Shown here piece after piece: positions 26,516 through 35,400 of a stretch of DNA of 64,000 nucleotides. The position numbers and the translations under genes are program-made. The notes beneath the pieces are model-generated. The model was given only the letters and a program-made list of their open reading frames with translations, did no database searches and was not told the origin of the DNA. Every line of letters starts with the position of its first letter. Positions within the stretch are counted from its first letter, which is position 1. The stretch comes from Pseudoalteromonas phenolica (GTDB taxonomy: Bacteria > Pseudomonadota > Gammaproteobacteria > Enterobacterales > Alteromonadaceae), in contig NZ_PPSW01000007.1 of NCBI RefSeq assembly GCF_005876835.1, forward strand, positions 1 through 64,000, in the 5' to 3' direction.

Positions 26516-28015
26516 ATGCAAAACAAAATTAACGATGTCGTTATTGTTGGTGGCGGCACAGCAGGCTGGATGACAGCCAACTTACTCGCAAGGGTGTTAG
26601 GTAAAAGCATTAACGTGACTTTACTTGAGTCAGATGACATCGCGACAGTTGGGGTTGGCGAAGCGACTATCCCACCGATTATGCAATTCAACCAAGCCAT
26701 TGGTGTGAATGAGCACGATTTTATGCAAGCGTCTAAAGCCACGATTAAGCTTGGGATTCAGTTCGAGAATTGGCTAAAACCTAAACATAATTATATGCAT
26801 GCCTTTGGTAGCATAGGCAAAAACTTCCCGTTTTGCGACTTTCATCACTTTTGGTTAAAACAGCAAAACAAAAATGACCAAATCAATAACCTCACTTATT
26901 GGGATTTCTCACTTAACTACCAAGCCGCTAAACACAGCAAGTTCCAAAAGCTTAAACACCTTCCCAACACCAATTTACCGGGTATTGCTTACGCCTATCA
27001 TTTTGATGCGGGGTTATACGCCAAGTTTTTAACTGAACACGGTAAGCAGCAAGGGGTTAATCATCTCATCGGCACGGTAAAACAAGTAAATCAAAACCAT
27101 GAAACGGGTTTTATCGAAAGCCTATTATTAAATGACGATACCCTGCTTAGCGGCGACTTATTTATCGATTGTACCGGCATGCATGCCCTACTCATAGAAA
27201 AGACCCTCAGTACGGGCTATGAAGATTGGTCACATTGGTTACCGTGCGATCGCGCTATGGCAGTCCCAAGTGAGAACGCAGAAACGGTTGTGCCTTACAC
27301 ACGCTCTATTGCTCACCATGTTGGCTGGCAGTGGCAAATTCCGCTGCAACACAGAACAGGTAATGGCTTAGTGTACAGTTCAAAACACATGAGCGACGAA
27401 AAGGCCAAACAAACGCTGCTTGGTAATCTGCCGGGCAAACCATTAAGTGACCCAAGAATTATAAAATTTAGAACCGGTCGTCGCAGAAAAGTCTGGAATA
27501 AAAACGTCATCAGCATTGGTCTATCAAGTGGCTTTTTAGAGCCATTAGAGTCGACCAATATTCATCTTGTGCAAAGTGTGGCAACGCGTTTACTCAAGTT
27601 CTTCCCACACAATGGCATTAGCCAAACCTTAGTCGATGAGTTTAACCGCTTGTGCAAAGCCGAAGTTGAAGGCATTCGCGACTTTATTATTTTGCATTAC
27701 AAGTTAAATGCACGAACCGATAGTGCGTTTTGGCGACAGTGTCAGCAAATGGACATTCCCGACTCACTCAATACTAAAATTGAGCTATTCAAACAAACAG
27801 GCAAGGTGCACTGCGAGCCAAACGATTTATTTACCGAAATCGCTTGGCAACAAGTCATGCTTGGGCAAGGTATTACGCCTGCTGATACCCACCCGCTGGT
27901 TGATGGGTTAAGTGACGAACAAATCGAAGATATGATGGAAAGTTTGCGAACGCTGGTCGATAAAACCGTCGAAAACATGCCAACTCACCAAGACTTTTTG
28001 TCTTCCTTAACCTAA
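26516..28015 (+). CDS. FAD-dependent tryptophan-halogenase family protein
   Basis: The 499-residue protein has the FAD-binding motif GGGTAGW (12-18), VGVGEATIPPI, a lysine at about 78 that aligns with the catalytic lysine of PrnA-type halogenases, and the flavin-halogenase signature WQWQIP at 271-276. The length is close to tryptophan 7-halogenases (about 530). True halogenases chlorinate tryptophan through HOCl and lysine chloramine; many such proteins next to TonB receptors have no known halogenation product. Here it follows the alpha-glucan receptor, so its substrate may be unrelated to tryptophan. Expression probably follows the receptor gene despite the terminator. Confidence 0.85.
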   Translation: MQNKINDVVIVGGGTAGWMTANLLARVLGKSINVTLLESDDIATVGVGEATIPPIMQFNQAIGVNEHDFMQASKATIKLGIQFENWLKPKHNYMHAFGSIGKNFPFCDFHHFWLKQQNKNDQINNLTYWDFSLNYQAAKHSKFQKLKHLPNTNLPGIAYAYHFDAGLYAKFLTEHGKQQGVNHLIGTVKQVNQNHETGFIESLLLNDDTLLSGDLFIDCTGMHALLIEKTLSTGYEDWSHWLPCDRAMAVPSENAETVVPYTRSIAHHVGWQWQIPLQHRTGNGLVYSSKHMSDEKAKQTLLGNLPGKPLSDPRIIKFRTGRRRKVWNKNVISIGLSSGFLEPLESTNIHLVQSVATRLLKFFPHNGISQTLVDEFNRLCKAEVEGIRDFIILHYKLNARTDSAFWRQCQQMDIPDSLNTKIELFKQTGKVHCEPNDLFTEIAWQQVMLGQGITPADTHPLVDGLSDEQIEDMMESLRTLVDKTVENMPTHQDFLSSLT

Positions 28016-28033
28016 TCGCTCTCCAAATAATGC

Positions 28034-28058
28034 CAGGTACAGGTCACCCTTGTACCTG
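28034..28058 (+). terminator. hairpin after the halogenase-like gene
   Basis: CAGGTAC/GTACCTG seven-bp stem with an 11-base loop, 19 bp past the stop codon. There is no T-run, so it is only a likely terminator. Confidence 0.45.
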
Positions 28059-28326
28059 ATAAGCACCCAAAGTATTACCAACCCGACAAAACAATTAGTA
28101 TTCAAACTATTTATTTAGACTATAAGCAAGACAGATAAATACACTAACACCATGAAAAACATAAATATAAGCACTTTGACCCCTGACTGAAATATTAAAA
28201 TTTCGTTACAGCACTTGCTATCAGCATATAAAACCAGTAGTCTTTTTAGCACAAATTCTTTGAGCACTAACTAATTTAACTTAAATTGTTATTTAAAAAG
28301 TTAGTCGCTTGTCAAAAAGTCCGTTA
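28059..28326. other. AT-rich spacer between the halogenase-like gene and proBA leader
   Basis: About 270 bp of AT-rich sequence with no open frame that I can support and no repeat. It probably holds the proBA promoter region, but I do not see a convincing -35/-10 pair. Confidence 0.4.
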
Positions 28327-28389
28327 CGCAATTATTCATTGCGACATGACCTTTTCGGCTCAACCAAACCATGGTTAGCCTGCCGAAAA
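28327..28389 (+). promoter_or_regulatory. two-hairpin structured leader upstream of proB
   Basis: The first hairpin is CGCAAT/ATTGCG (28327-28343). The second has an outer stem TTTTCGGC/GCCGAAAA (28352-28359, 28382-28389) and an inner stem AACCA/TGGTT around a five-base loop. They lie about 205-270 bp ahead of the proB start, far longer than a normal leader, so they may be part of a cis-regulatory RNA or a terminator-like structure. No known riboswitch class is recognised. Confidence 0.45.
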
Positions 28390-28594
28390 CGGTTCGATAC
28401 CTTGCTACTGCGAGGATCACAATCAAATTTTTAATTATTAATTTAACCTAAGTCGTGCATCAGCACCGAGGTATTCATATCTAAGAGTCTTTGACTCACT
28501 AGATTTGCTCATCTGCGTTTTGCCCATCATGGTGTTTTCACGTCTTTAAAACTAAGCCCTATTGCGCCGGTAGGAAAAGAGGAACTTGCAGAAA

Positions 28595-29695
28595 ATGAGT
28601 TTAACAAACACAAAAAGATTGGTTATAAAAGTTGGTAGCGCATTAATCGCGCCTCAACAAGATGGCTGTAAAGCACGTTACCTGCTTAATATTGCTCAAT
28701 TTATTGTTAGAGCGCGCGCTCAAGGTGTTGAAGTTTTATTGGTTTCATCAGGCTCTGTTGCCGCTGGTGCACATCATTTTAAAAATCCAGACCGAAGTAA
28801 CATCGCAATTAAAAAAGCCATGGCTGCAGCGGGTCAAATGGAGATGATGTCAACGTGGGATCGCTTTTTTGATTTTCCATCAGCACAGCTACTGATGACA
28901 CACGCTGACTTACGTGACAAAGAACGTTATGAAAGTATTCGTCAAACATTGTTTAGTTTACTAAACGAAGGCATTTTGCCAATTATCAATGAAAACGATG
29001 CTGTAACAACTGAGCACTTAAAAGTGGGTGATAACGATAACTTATCGGCCATGGTTGCCGCTGCAGCAGATGCTGATACTTTAATTATTTGCTCTGATGT
29101 TGACGGTTTATATGACCAAAACCCGAAAACAAACCCTGATGCAAAGTTAATTAAAGAAGTAAATACCATTACGTCAGCGATATATGACATGACGGGTGGT
29201 CCAAATAGCGCCGTGGGTACTGGCGGCATGCGCACCAAGCTTGAAGCGGCTGAAAAAGCCACATCACATGGTATTGCGACTTATATCATCAATGGGTTTG
29301 ATGAAAGTACCTTTAATGCACTACTCGATGGCAGCAATCCGGGCACTTTATTCACGCCATTTAAAAATCCAATGGAAGAAGCCCAACACTGGATGACACA
29401 CACAGCAGCTGAACATGGCGAGCTGGTTGTTGAGTCTGAAGGGTTAAACCAAAGCGAGGAAATCAATTGCGAAGAGATCCTTTCTATAGAGGGTGAGTTT
29501 TCAGCAGGTGAAACCGTGCTGATCAAAAACACCAAAGGGGAACGTTTGGCTAAAGCGAGCAGTAATTACAGCAGCTGCTTATTAAACTTTGTTACACAAA
29601 ACACCGATGGTATAAATACTAGCCAAATGCAAAATAGTATGGGCCCTATTATTTCGAATAACGATATTGCTGTGTTGGAGAAAAAACAATCATGA
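28595..29695 (+). CDS. proB: glutamate 5-kinase
   Basis: ATG at 28595 is preferred over the TTG nine bases upstream because GAGGA is then about ten bases away. The 366-residue protein matches the usual ProB length. Motifs include VIKVGSALI, VSSGSVAAG, INENDAV, VGDNDNLSA and the GTGGMRTKLEAA segment of the amino-acid kinase fold, followed by a C-terminal PUA-like domain (about 275-366). It phosphorylates glutamate to gamma-glutamyl phosphate, the first and feedback-inhibited step of proline synthesis. Its stop overlaps the proA start by four bases (ATGA), so translation is coupled. Confidence 0.95.
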   Translation: MSLTNTKRLVIKVGSALIAPQQDGCKARYLLNIAQFIVRARAQGVEVLLVSSGSVAAGAHHFKNPDRSNIAIKKAMAAAGQMEMMSTWDRFFDFPSAQLLMTHADLRDKERYESIRQTLFSLLNEGILPIINENDAVTTEHLKVGDNDNLSAMVAAAADADTLIICSDVDGLYDQNPKTNPDAKLIKEVNTITSAIYDMTGGPNSAVGTGGMRTKLEAAEKATSHGIATYIINGFDESTFNALLDGSNPGTLFTPFKNPMEEAQHWMTHTAAEHGELVVESEGLNQSEEINCEEILSIEGEFSAGETVLIKNTKGERLAKASSNYSSCLLNFVTQNTDGINTSQMQNSMGPIISNNDIAVLEKKQS

Positions 29696-30939
29696 GCTTA
29701 ATTACAAACCTATCTAAACAAGCGGCGAAAGCGGCAAAAGTATTGGCATTACTAACAACTGAGCAAAAAAACCAAGTGCTGCAAGCAATGGCTAATGCAC
29801 TGCGTGCAGAAACAGATCATATTCTTAGCGCCAACCAAGAAGATTTAGCCAATGCCAAACAAAACGATTTAAGCCCAGCCATGATTGACCGTCTTACGCT
29901 TACTCCCGCACGCATTGAAGACATGGCGCAAGGTATCGAAACTATCGTGTCGTTAGACGACCCGGTAGGAAGAACGCGCAGCATGGGCACTCGACCAAGT
30001 GGCATCGAAATCAATAAAATGCGTATTCCTTTAGGCGTGGTATGTATGATTTATGAAGCTCGCCCAAATGTTACCTCGGATGCGGGCGCACTGTGCTTTA
30101 AATCAGGTAATGGTGTGATCTTACGCGGTGGTAAAGAAGCGCTAGCCAGCTCAATGTCCATTGCCAAGGTCATGCACAAGATTTTAGCTGAGTTTAATCT
30201 GCCTGAAGCGCTTATTACTGTCGTACCAGATCCAGATCGCGGCTTGATGATGGAGTTGATGCAGCAAAAAGAATACATAGACCTAATCATTCCACGCGGC
30301 GGTGAAGGCCTTATCAACTTTGTGACCGAAAACAGCACTGTACCTGTCATTCAGCATTTTAAAGGCGTGTGTCATTTATATGTTGATAAGGACGCCGATT
30401 TGAACATCGCAGAAGCGCTGCTATTGAACGGTAAAACTCAGCGAACTGGCGTATGTAATGCCCTAGAAGGGTTAGTGGTTCATAAAGACATCGCCGATAA
30501 GTTCTTAAATCAAGTAGCTCCTATTTTGCGGGCTGCCAACGTGAAAGTGAATGCCTGTAAACGCGCTGCAGAGTACTTTGATGACGTTACGACTTTAAAC
30601 GACGATGAGTTTGGTGAAGAGTATTTAGCGCTGGAAATTGCCATTCGTATTGTTGATGACTTTGCAGGTGCAATTGATCATATCGACCAATTTGGTAGTC
30701 ATCACACTGAAGTGATTTGTACCACAAACCAAGAAACGGCCACGCTATTCCAACGCAGTGTTGATGCATCTGTGGTTATGGTGAATGCGTCATCACGCTT
30801 CAGTGACGGCGGTCAGTTAGGTCTAGGCGCCGAAATTGGTATCGCAACGACTAAACTACATGCCTACGGCCCTATGGGCTTAGAGTCATTAACCACTGAA
30901 AAGTATTTAGTGAATGGTACAGGCCAAGTGAGAGATTAA
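29692..30939 (+). CDS. proA: gamma-glutamyl phosphate reductase
   Basis: The 415-residue protein is typical in length. Motifs include MIYEARPNVTSDAG, CFKSGNGVILRGGKEA, IIPRGGEGL, and the catalytic cysteine in TQRTGVCNALE. It reduces gamma-glutamyl phosphate with NADPH to glutamate semialdehyde, which cyclises toward proline. It overlaps proB by ATGA. The pair forms the complete proBA operon; proC is not in the window. Confidence 0.96.
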   Translation: MSLITNLSKQAAKAAKVLALLTTEQKNQVLQAMANALRAETDHILSANQEDLANAKQNDLSPAMIDRLTLTPARIEDMAQGIETIVSLDDPVGRTRSMGTRPSGIEINKMRIPLGVVCMIYEARPNVTSDAGALCFKSGNGVILRGGKEALASSMSIAKVMHKILAEFNLPEALITVVPDPDRGLMMELMQQKEYIDLIIPRGGEGLINFVTENSTVPVIQHFKGVCHLYVDKDADLNIAEALLLNGKTQRTGVCNALEGLVVHKDIADKFLNQVAPILRAANVKVNACKRAAEYFDDVTTLNDDEFGEEYLALEIAIRIVDDFAGAIDHIDQFGSHHTEVICTTNQETATLFQRSVDASVVMVNASSRFSDGGQLGLGAEIGIATTKLHAYGPMGLESLTTEKYLVNGTGQVRD

Positions 30940-30984
30940 TTTGCTTGCAACAACATTATTTTGAGCTTGATGAATTAAAATTTT

Positions 30985-31010
30985 TTAAGCGCTGGTTTTT
31001 CAGCGCTTAA
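30985..31010. terminator. hairpin after proA
   Basis: Ten-bp perfect stem TTAAGCGCTG/CAGCGCTTAA with a six-base T-rich loop, 46 bp past proA. No T-run follows on the plus strand; it may serve as a weak terminator between proA and the convergent AraC gene. Confidence 0.5.
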
Positions 31011-31084
31011 ACGAGCTAGCACAAAGTAAAGCTAAAGCGGCTTAAATGACAAAGTTTACCTCTAAAAATGCTCCCTCAAAGGTT

Positions 31085-31963
31085 TCAACTATTAACGATG
31101 ACAGGTATCCACCAACGTAACTGCATTTCTCCCATTGGTCTAAATGGGATTGGAAAGTAACTGACAATATCAGGTTTATCTTCATCTCTTTCAAATCCAG
31201 TAGAGGCAAACCATTCACCATATATATATCGATTCGTTTTCATTGACGTTTTATAGGTGCAAGTGAACTCGGCATATTTCCCAGCTGGCACCGTAAATTG
31301 TTCGAACTCATTTAGATGCGTATCTGTGTCTAGCTCAATGCCTAGAACATCTAAAAATTCATCACGTTGGCCATGCTGAGTTGGAAAGTAAGCCGATAAC
31401 ATAGATGACTGAGTAACAAGGCTTGGCCTACCCTGTTTTAGCTCAGTAAGCGCTTTATACTTTTCTGTATTGACATAAGTCTTCCAAAATTTAGGCCCTT
31501 CTTTGACAAAGTCATCAAACTCAAAACGTTTACTTTTTCCTACAATTTTAAACTCTGGTACGTCAATCATTCTGTAATTCATGCTGTCACCTGTGTGTTT
31601 TTCTATACTGTAACTGAGCCGTTTAAAGGCTGAGAGCTTTACATTATCAGACCGCACGCAACTTGGATTAATACCGTGATAATGACGGAACGCCCTTGTA
31701 AATGCGTTTGGCGATTCATAGCCATATTGCAAGGCAATCTGCGCAATATTGCTTTCAGTATGCATCAAATCTGCAGCAGCTAAGGTCAACTTACGCCTTC
31801 GAATATATTCTGCACAAGTCACCTTGAAACAAGCAAAGAACATCCGATGAAAGTGATACTTTGAGCAACAAGCTACCTTTGCAACATCTTCCAATTTGAG
31901 CGAACTTTCTAAATTTTGCTCAATGAAATCAATTGCACCAGACATTCTCTCTAACCAGTTCAT
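31085..31963 (-). CDS. AraC-family regulator with GyrI-like effector domain
   Basis: Starting at the second ATG (31961-31963), GAGGGG is six bases upstream; the first ATG would touch the ribosome-binding site. The protein is about 292 residues. The N-terminal AraC DNA-binding domain shows two helix-turn-helix units, including LKLEDVAKVACCSKYHFHRMF and IAQIALQYGYESPNAFTRAFRHYHGINP. The C-terminal half (about 135-292) is a GyrI-like/effector-binding domain that in Rob- or BmrR-like proteins binds hydrophobic cationic compounds. It probably controls an efflux or detoxification gene elsewhere; none is adjacent. Confidence 0.88.
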   Translation of the reverse strand: MNWLERMSGAIDFIEQNLESSLKLEDVAKVACCSKYHFHRMFFACFKVTCAEYIRRRKLTLAAADLMHTESNIAQIALQYGYESPNAFTRAFRHYHGINPSCVRSDNVKLSAFKRLSYSIEKHTGDSMNYRMIDVPEFKIVGKSKRFEFDDFVKEGPKFWKTYVNTEKYKALTELKQGRPSLVTQSSMLSAYFPTQHGQRDEFLDVLGIELDTDTHLNEFEQFTVPAGKYAEFTCTYKTSMKTNRYIYGEWFASTGFERDEDKPDIVSYFPIPFRPMGEMQLRWWIPVIVNS

Positions 31964-32170
31964 TTTCATCCCCTCAAATATTAAAAACTATAATAAAGTA
32001 ATGAGCATTTCACTGTCTCACCTTTTCTTGCTATTCGTCGTTTCTTAATGTTTAAAAGAACAAGTCAAAATCAATGTATTGTTTGAATTGGGATTGTTTA
32101 ACGAAGTTAGGTGCTCACAAAATGGGGGGAGTAATAAGCGTTTTTTATTAATTGAACAGCATAGAAAAGA

Positions 32171-32192
32171 GATCTTGATAAGACTCAAGATC
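32171..32192 (-). terminator. terminator-like hairpin of the gene remnant
   Basis: On the minus strand, GATCTTGA/TCAAGATC with a six-base loop is followed by TCTTTTCT. It lies just past the stop codon of the pseudogene at 32200. Confidence 0.55.
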
Positions 32193-32199
32193 ACGCATT

Positions 32200-32418
32200 T
32201 CAGATGTCATTAATTTGCTCGAGGTAAGCTTCACCATACTTTGATTAAAAGTCTACAGTGTGTTTATCATTAATGTTTCTCAATGCAGTCGAGTGAGGGC
32301 ATAACCCTTTGTAAGTTTAATGTCACCGCGAATGGTAATTGCATGTCTCCACTCTTTATAGCTCTGAAAATAAAAATCAGCTTTTTCTGACACACGAATA
32401 CTCATTCACACTGCTCAT
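32200..32418 (-). pseudogene. frameshifted remnant of a small hypothetical gene
   Basis: Within the 500-bp spacer, minus-strand translation gives MSSVNEYSCV from an ATG at 32418, then in another frame DFYFQSYKEWRHAITIRGD and IKLTKGYALTRL, then NDKHTVDF and finally KYGEAYLEQINDI followed by TGA at 32200. The order and spacing match a common small hypothetical family of Vibrio and Alteromonadales (segments of the type YKEWRHCI...IPLT...DKHT..F...YGE.Y), as I remember it. At least two or three frameshifts separate the pieces, so the gene is degraded. A terminator hairpin still follows it. Confidence 0.62.
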
Positions 32419-32444
32419 TCTTTGATTAAGTAAATCGATTTGTA

Positions 32445-32475
32445 AAAACTCAGGGGCACTTGGCCCCTGAGTTTT
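32445..32475 (-). terminator. strong terminator downstream of the giant ATPase
   Basis: Thirteen-bp stem AAAACTCAGGGGC/GCCCCTGAGTTTT with a five-base loop, four bases from the ATPase stop codon. It closes the six-gene membrane-stress array. Confidence 0.85.
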
Positions 32476-32478
32476 GTA

Positions 32479-35400
32479 TTACAGCATATACGGGTTGTTT
32501 GAACTACTGCCCTCTTCTTTGCTGGGTAAGTGTTCAAGCTGAGTGAGTTTGGCAACAATGCCATCAAGCTTGCTTGATATTGCTGGGTCTAGCGCTTGAT
32601 GTTTATCAAGATGCTGAACAAAGCTTGGCAGTGTCACTTGTAGCAACTCTGTAAGTGCCGTTAATGACTGACCTTCGCTGCTTTGTTGTTGCGACTGTGC
32701 AGTATCAAACTGAGTATGCAGCCCCTCTAGCCTTTCAACCAGTTGGCTTAACACCGCACTATGTTGTTGCTCACTTTGCTGGGCTTGTTGCTCAGCATGT
32801 TGGTTAAACTGTTTACTGTTTGCCTGTAAAGCCGCTTCAGCTTGAGACAGCCTGTGCTTGAGTGCATCAAATTGCGTGTTCAATTGCATGTCAAACTCCG
32901 CAGAAGCACTCGCCGCATTGTGCGCTTTAAAGTCTTGTATGCCCTGAGTAAGCGAGGTCACACCCTGTGTTAAGACTTTATTGAGCTGCGATGAAGACTG
33001 AGCCTGACTGTTCACTAAGGCATCTTGTAATGCTTGTAAGTCCGACGCCTTGGGTTTGCCTTCGGTATTGGCAAGCAGCGCTTGGAAAACGTCAGTATAG
33101 TTATGACTCAGCTGGGTTTTATTCAGCTTATTAGCAATCACATTAAACGCCTGTGCAATGTCCACCAGCTTATTGGCCGTAAGCTCACCACTTTGCTGAC
33201 TTTGTGCAACTTGGTTTTGCAAGGTCTGATTAATACCGTTCAGGCCCTCATTAATTGCCTCAGCACTCTGTTGGTTTTGCTGTGCGCCAATTAACTGCGC
33301 TAACGCCTCTGAATAATCAAAGCTTAAAGTATCTTTGTTCAAGTTACCCGCAATTGCTGTCATAGCGTTATTTAATCTGGCTAGCTCTTCGACAGCTAGG
33401 AGCGCTGGGCTGCCTGCGTCATTCGCTCTATTGAGTCGTTCATAGTCACCACAAATTTGCGCCCAACGGGATTGCTCTTCATCCGTTAACGTACCGCGGA
33501 TGGTGCCCAGTTTAAGCAAGTTTTCTTCACTGCCTTTACTGAGGGTTTGTGCTTCGCCACGGTAATGATCGCGAATAAGGTTTTCGAGTTCGTCATCGTT
33601 CATAGCTGCAACGACTTTTTCGGCCATCTTATTCATGTTTCGATAACTGCCTTGCAGTTTAAACGGTGGCTCTACGCGGTAGTCATTATCTTGTGCGGCT
33701 GAGGCAATGTACTGGGCATTCACTTTTAATACGGTGTCGCGAATGGTCAGTAATTTTTGTAACACCGAGACAATTTCGTTGGCTTGTGCTTGTGAGTAAC
33801 CGTACTCTAGCTCGTTTAACGAGATATCTTCACCTTCGGCAATACGTACCAACTTGTATAAGTCTTCCATATTGCGGTTCGCCAATGGCGCTAGCACGGC
33901 ATTCGAGGTCAATGCGTTTTCTACAAAACTCATGGCAAATTCTTGCTCACACCCACTGAGTGTGTCACCTAGGTTGTAGATGTCGGCACGGTTTGCCAAC
34001 ATGTCTGGGATCTTAAAGCTTTCACCTGACTCGGTATAAGGGTTACCGGCCATCACCACGGCAAATTTCTTACCGCGCAGATCATAGGTTTTACTGCGAC
34101 CATTCCATACGCCATCAATACGACGAGAGCCATCACACAATGAAATAAACTTTTGTAAGAACTCAGGATTAGTATGCTGAATATCATCGAGATACAGCAT
34201 GACATTATTACCCATTTCAAAACTTTGATTTATCTTTTCTATTTCTTTGGCTGCGGTGGCATTAATGGCCTGCGATGGATCGAGCGATACTTGATCATGC
34301 CCTATCGACGGACAGTTCACTTTCACAAAGGTTAAACCTAAACGGTTTGCAACATATTCAATTAATGTGGTTTTACCATAACCTGGTGGAGAGATGAGCA
34401 ACAGCATACCCATTAAGTCGGTACGCTTATTACCACCTGAGGCACCAATTTGCTTGGCGAGGTTATCGCCGATGATCGGAAAGTAGACCTTATTAATCAG
34501 CTGATTTCGAACAAATGAACTCAGTGGTTTTGGCTTAAACTCATCAAGCTGTAAACGCGCTTTTTGGGTCGCTAAAATATCACTTTTAAGTGATTGGAAT
34601 GCAGAGAAGCCAGTCACATGCTGCTCAATATAGGCATTAGTACGGGCAAAGAATGCCGCATAATCAAGATGTAAAGTTTGATCTTGAATCGTACGATGCT
34701 GTCCCATTAAACCCGTTACTTGCTCAGATACATTGGCATCGTGGGTATAAAACCCTGCCAGTTTGTCATTGCTCAGCAACACCGTAGTCGCCGCTTCAAG
34801 GGCGATGTTGATGTTAAATGTGCTGTTTTGGTCATTACTGCTTTGCATTTGGCTCTTTTGCGAATAAGCCACTAACCAACTGAATAATAATTTAGCTTTG
34901 TCACTCACATTGCTTGCCGCTTTTAGGGCATTTTGTAACTCACCCCAAAAGCCTTTGCTTTTCGCACTGCTTTGGAACTGCTCAGCTAAGTTTTTAACTT
35001 TACCTGACACAATAAACTTTGCTTCAGTGTGCTTTTTAGCTAATTCATCTAATAGATATTGTGCACTTAACTGCAGCGAAAAGTCATTAAATACCGCACA
35101 AACATCCGCAATTTGTTCTGAATACGCTTTAATGTCTTCAGCTAATTGCTGAATTTTAGCATTATAAAAAGCGGCATCATTAAACATGGTCTGCATTAAA
35201 TGCGCTTGCTTGGCTGACTGCTGCAATGCTGTAAACGCTTGTTTTGACAGTTGCACTGCATAAAGCTGCGCAACAATCCGTGAACCAACCGGATAAATCT
35301 GTAAATCTAAAGCCCGCTTTTGCACTAATAGATTCGTTAAAATCGCGCACGCATCATGATCATGAATGCCCTTTTCGTATCCTTCTTGATACCTTGGCTC

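Noticed and set aside
28371-28451. 26-codon leader peptide frame upstream of proB (MVSLPKTVRYLATARITIK...)
   Set aside because: No ribosome-binding site, only one proline codon, and its start is inside the hairpin stem; attenuation by proline codons is not supported.
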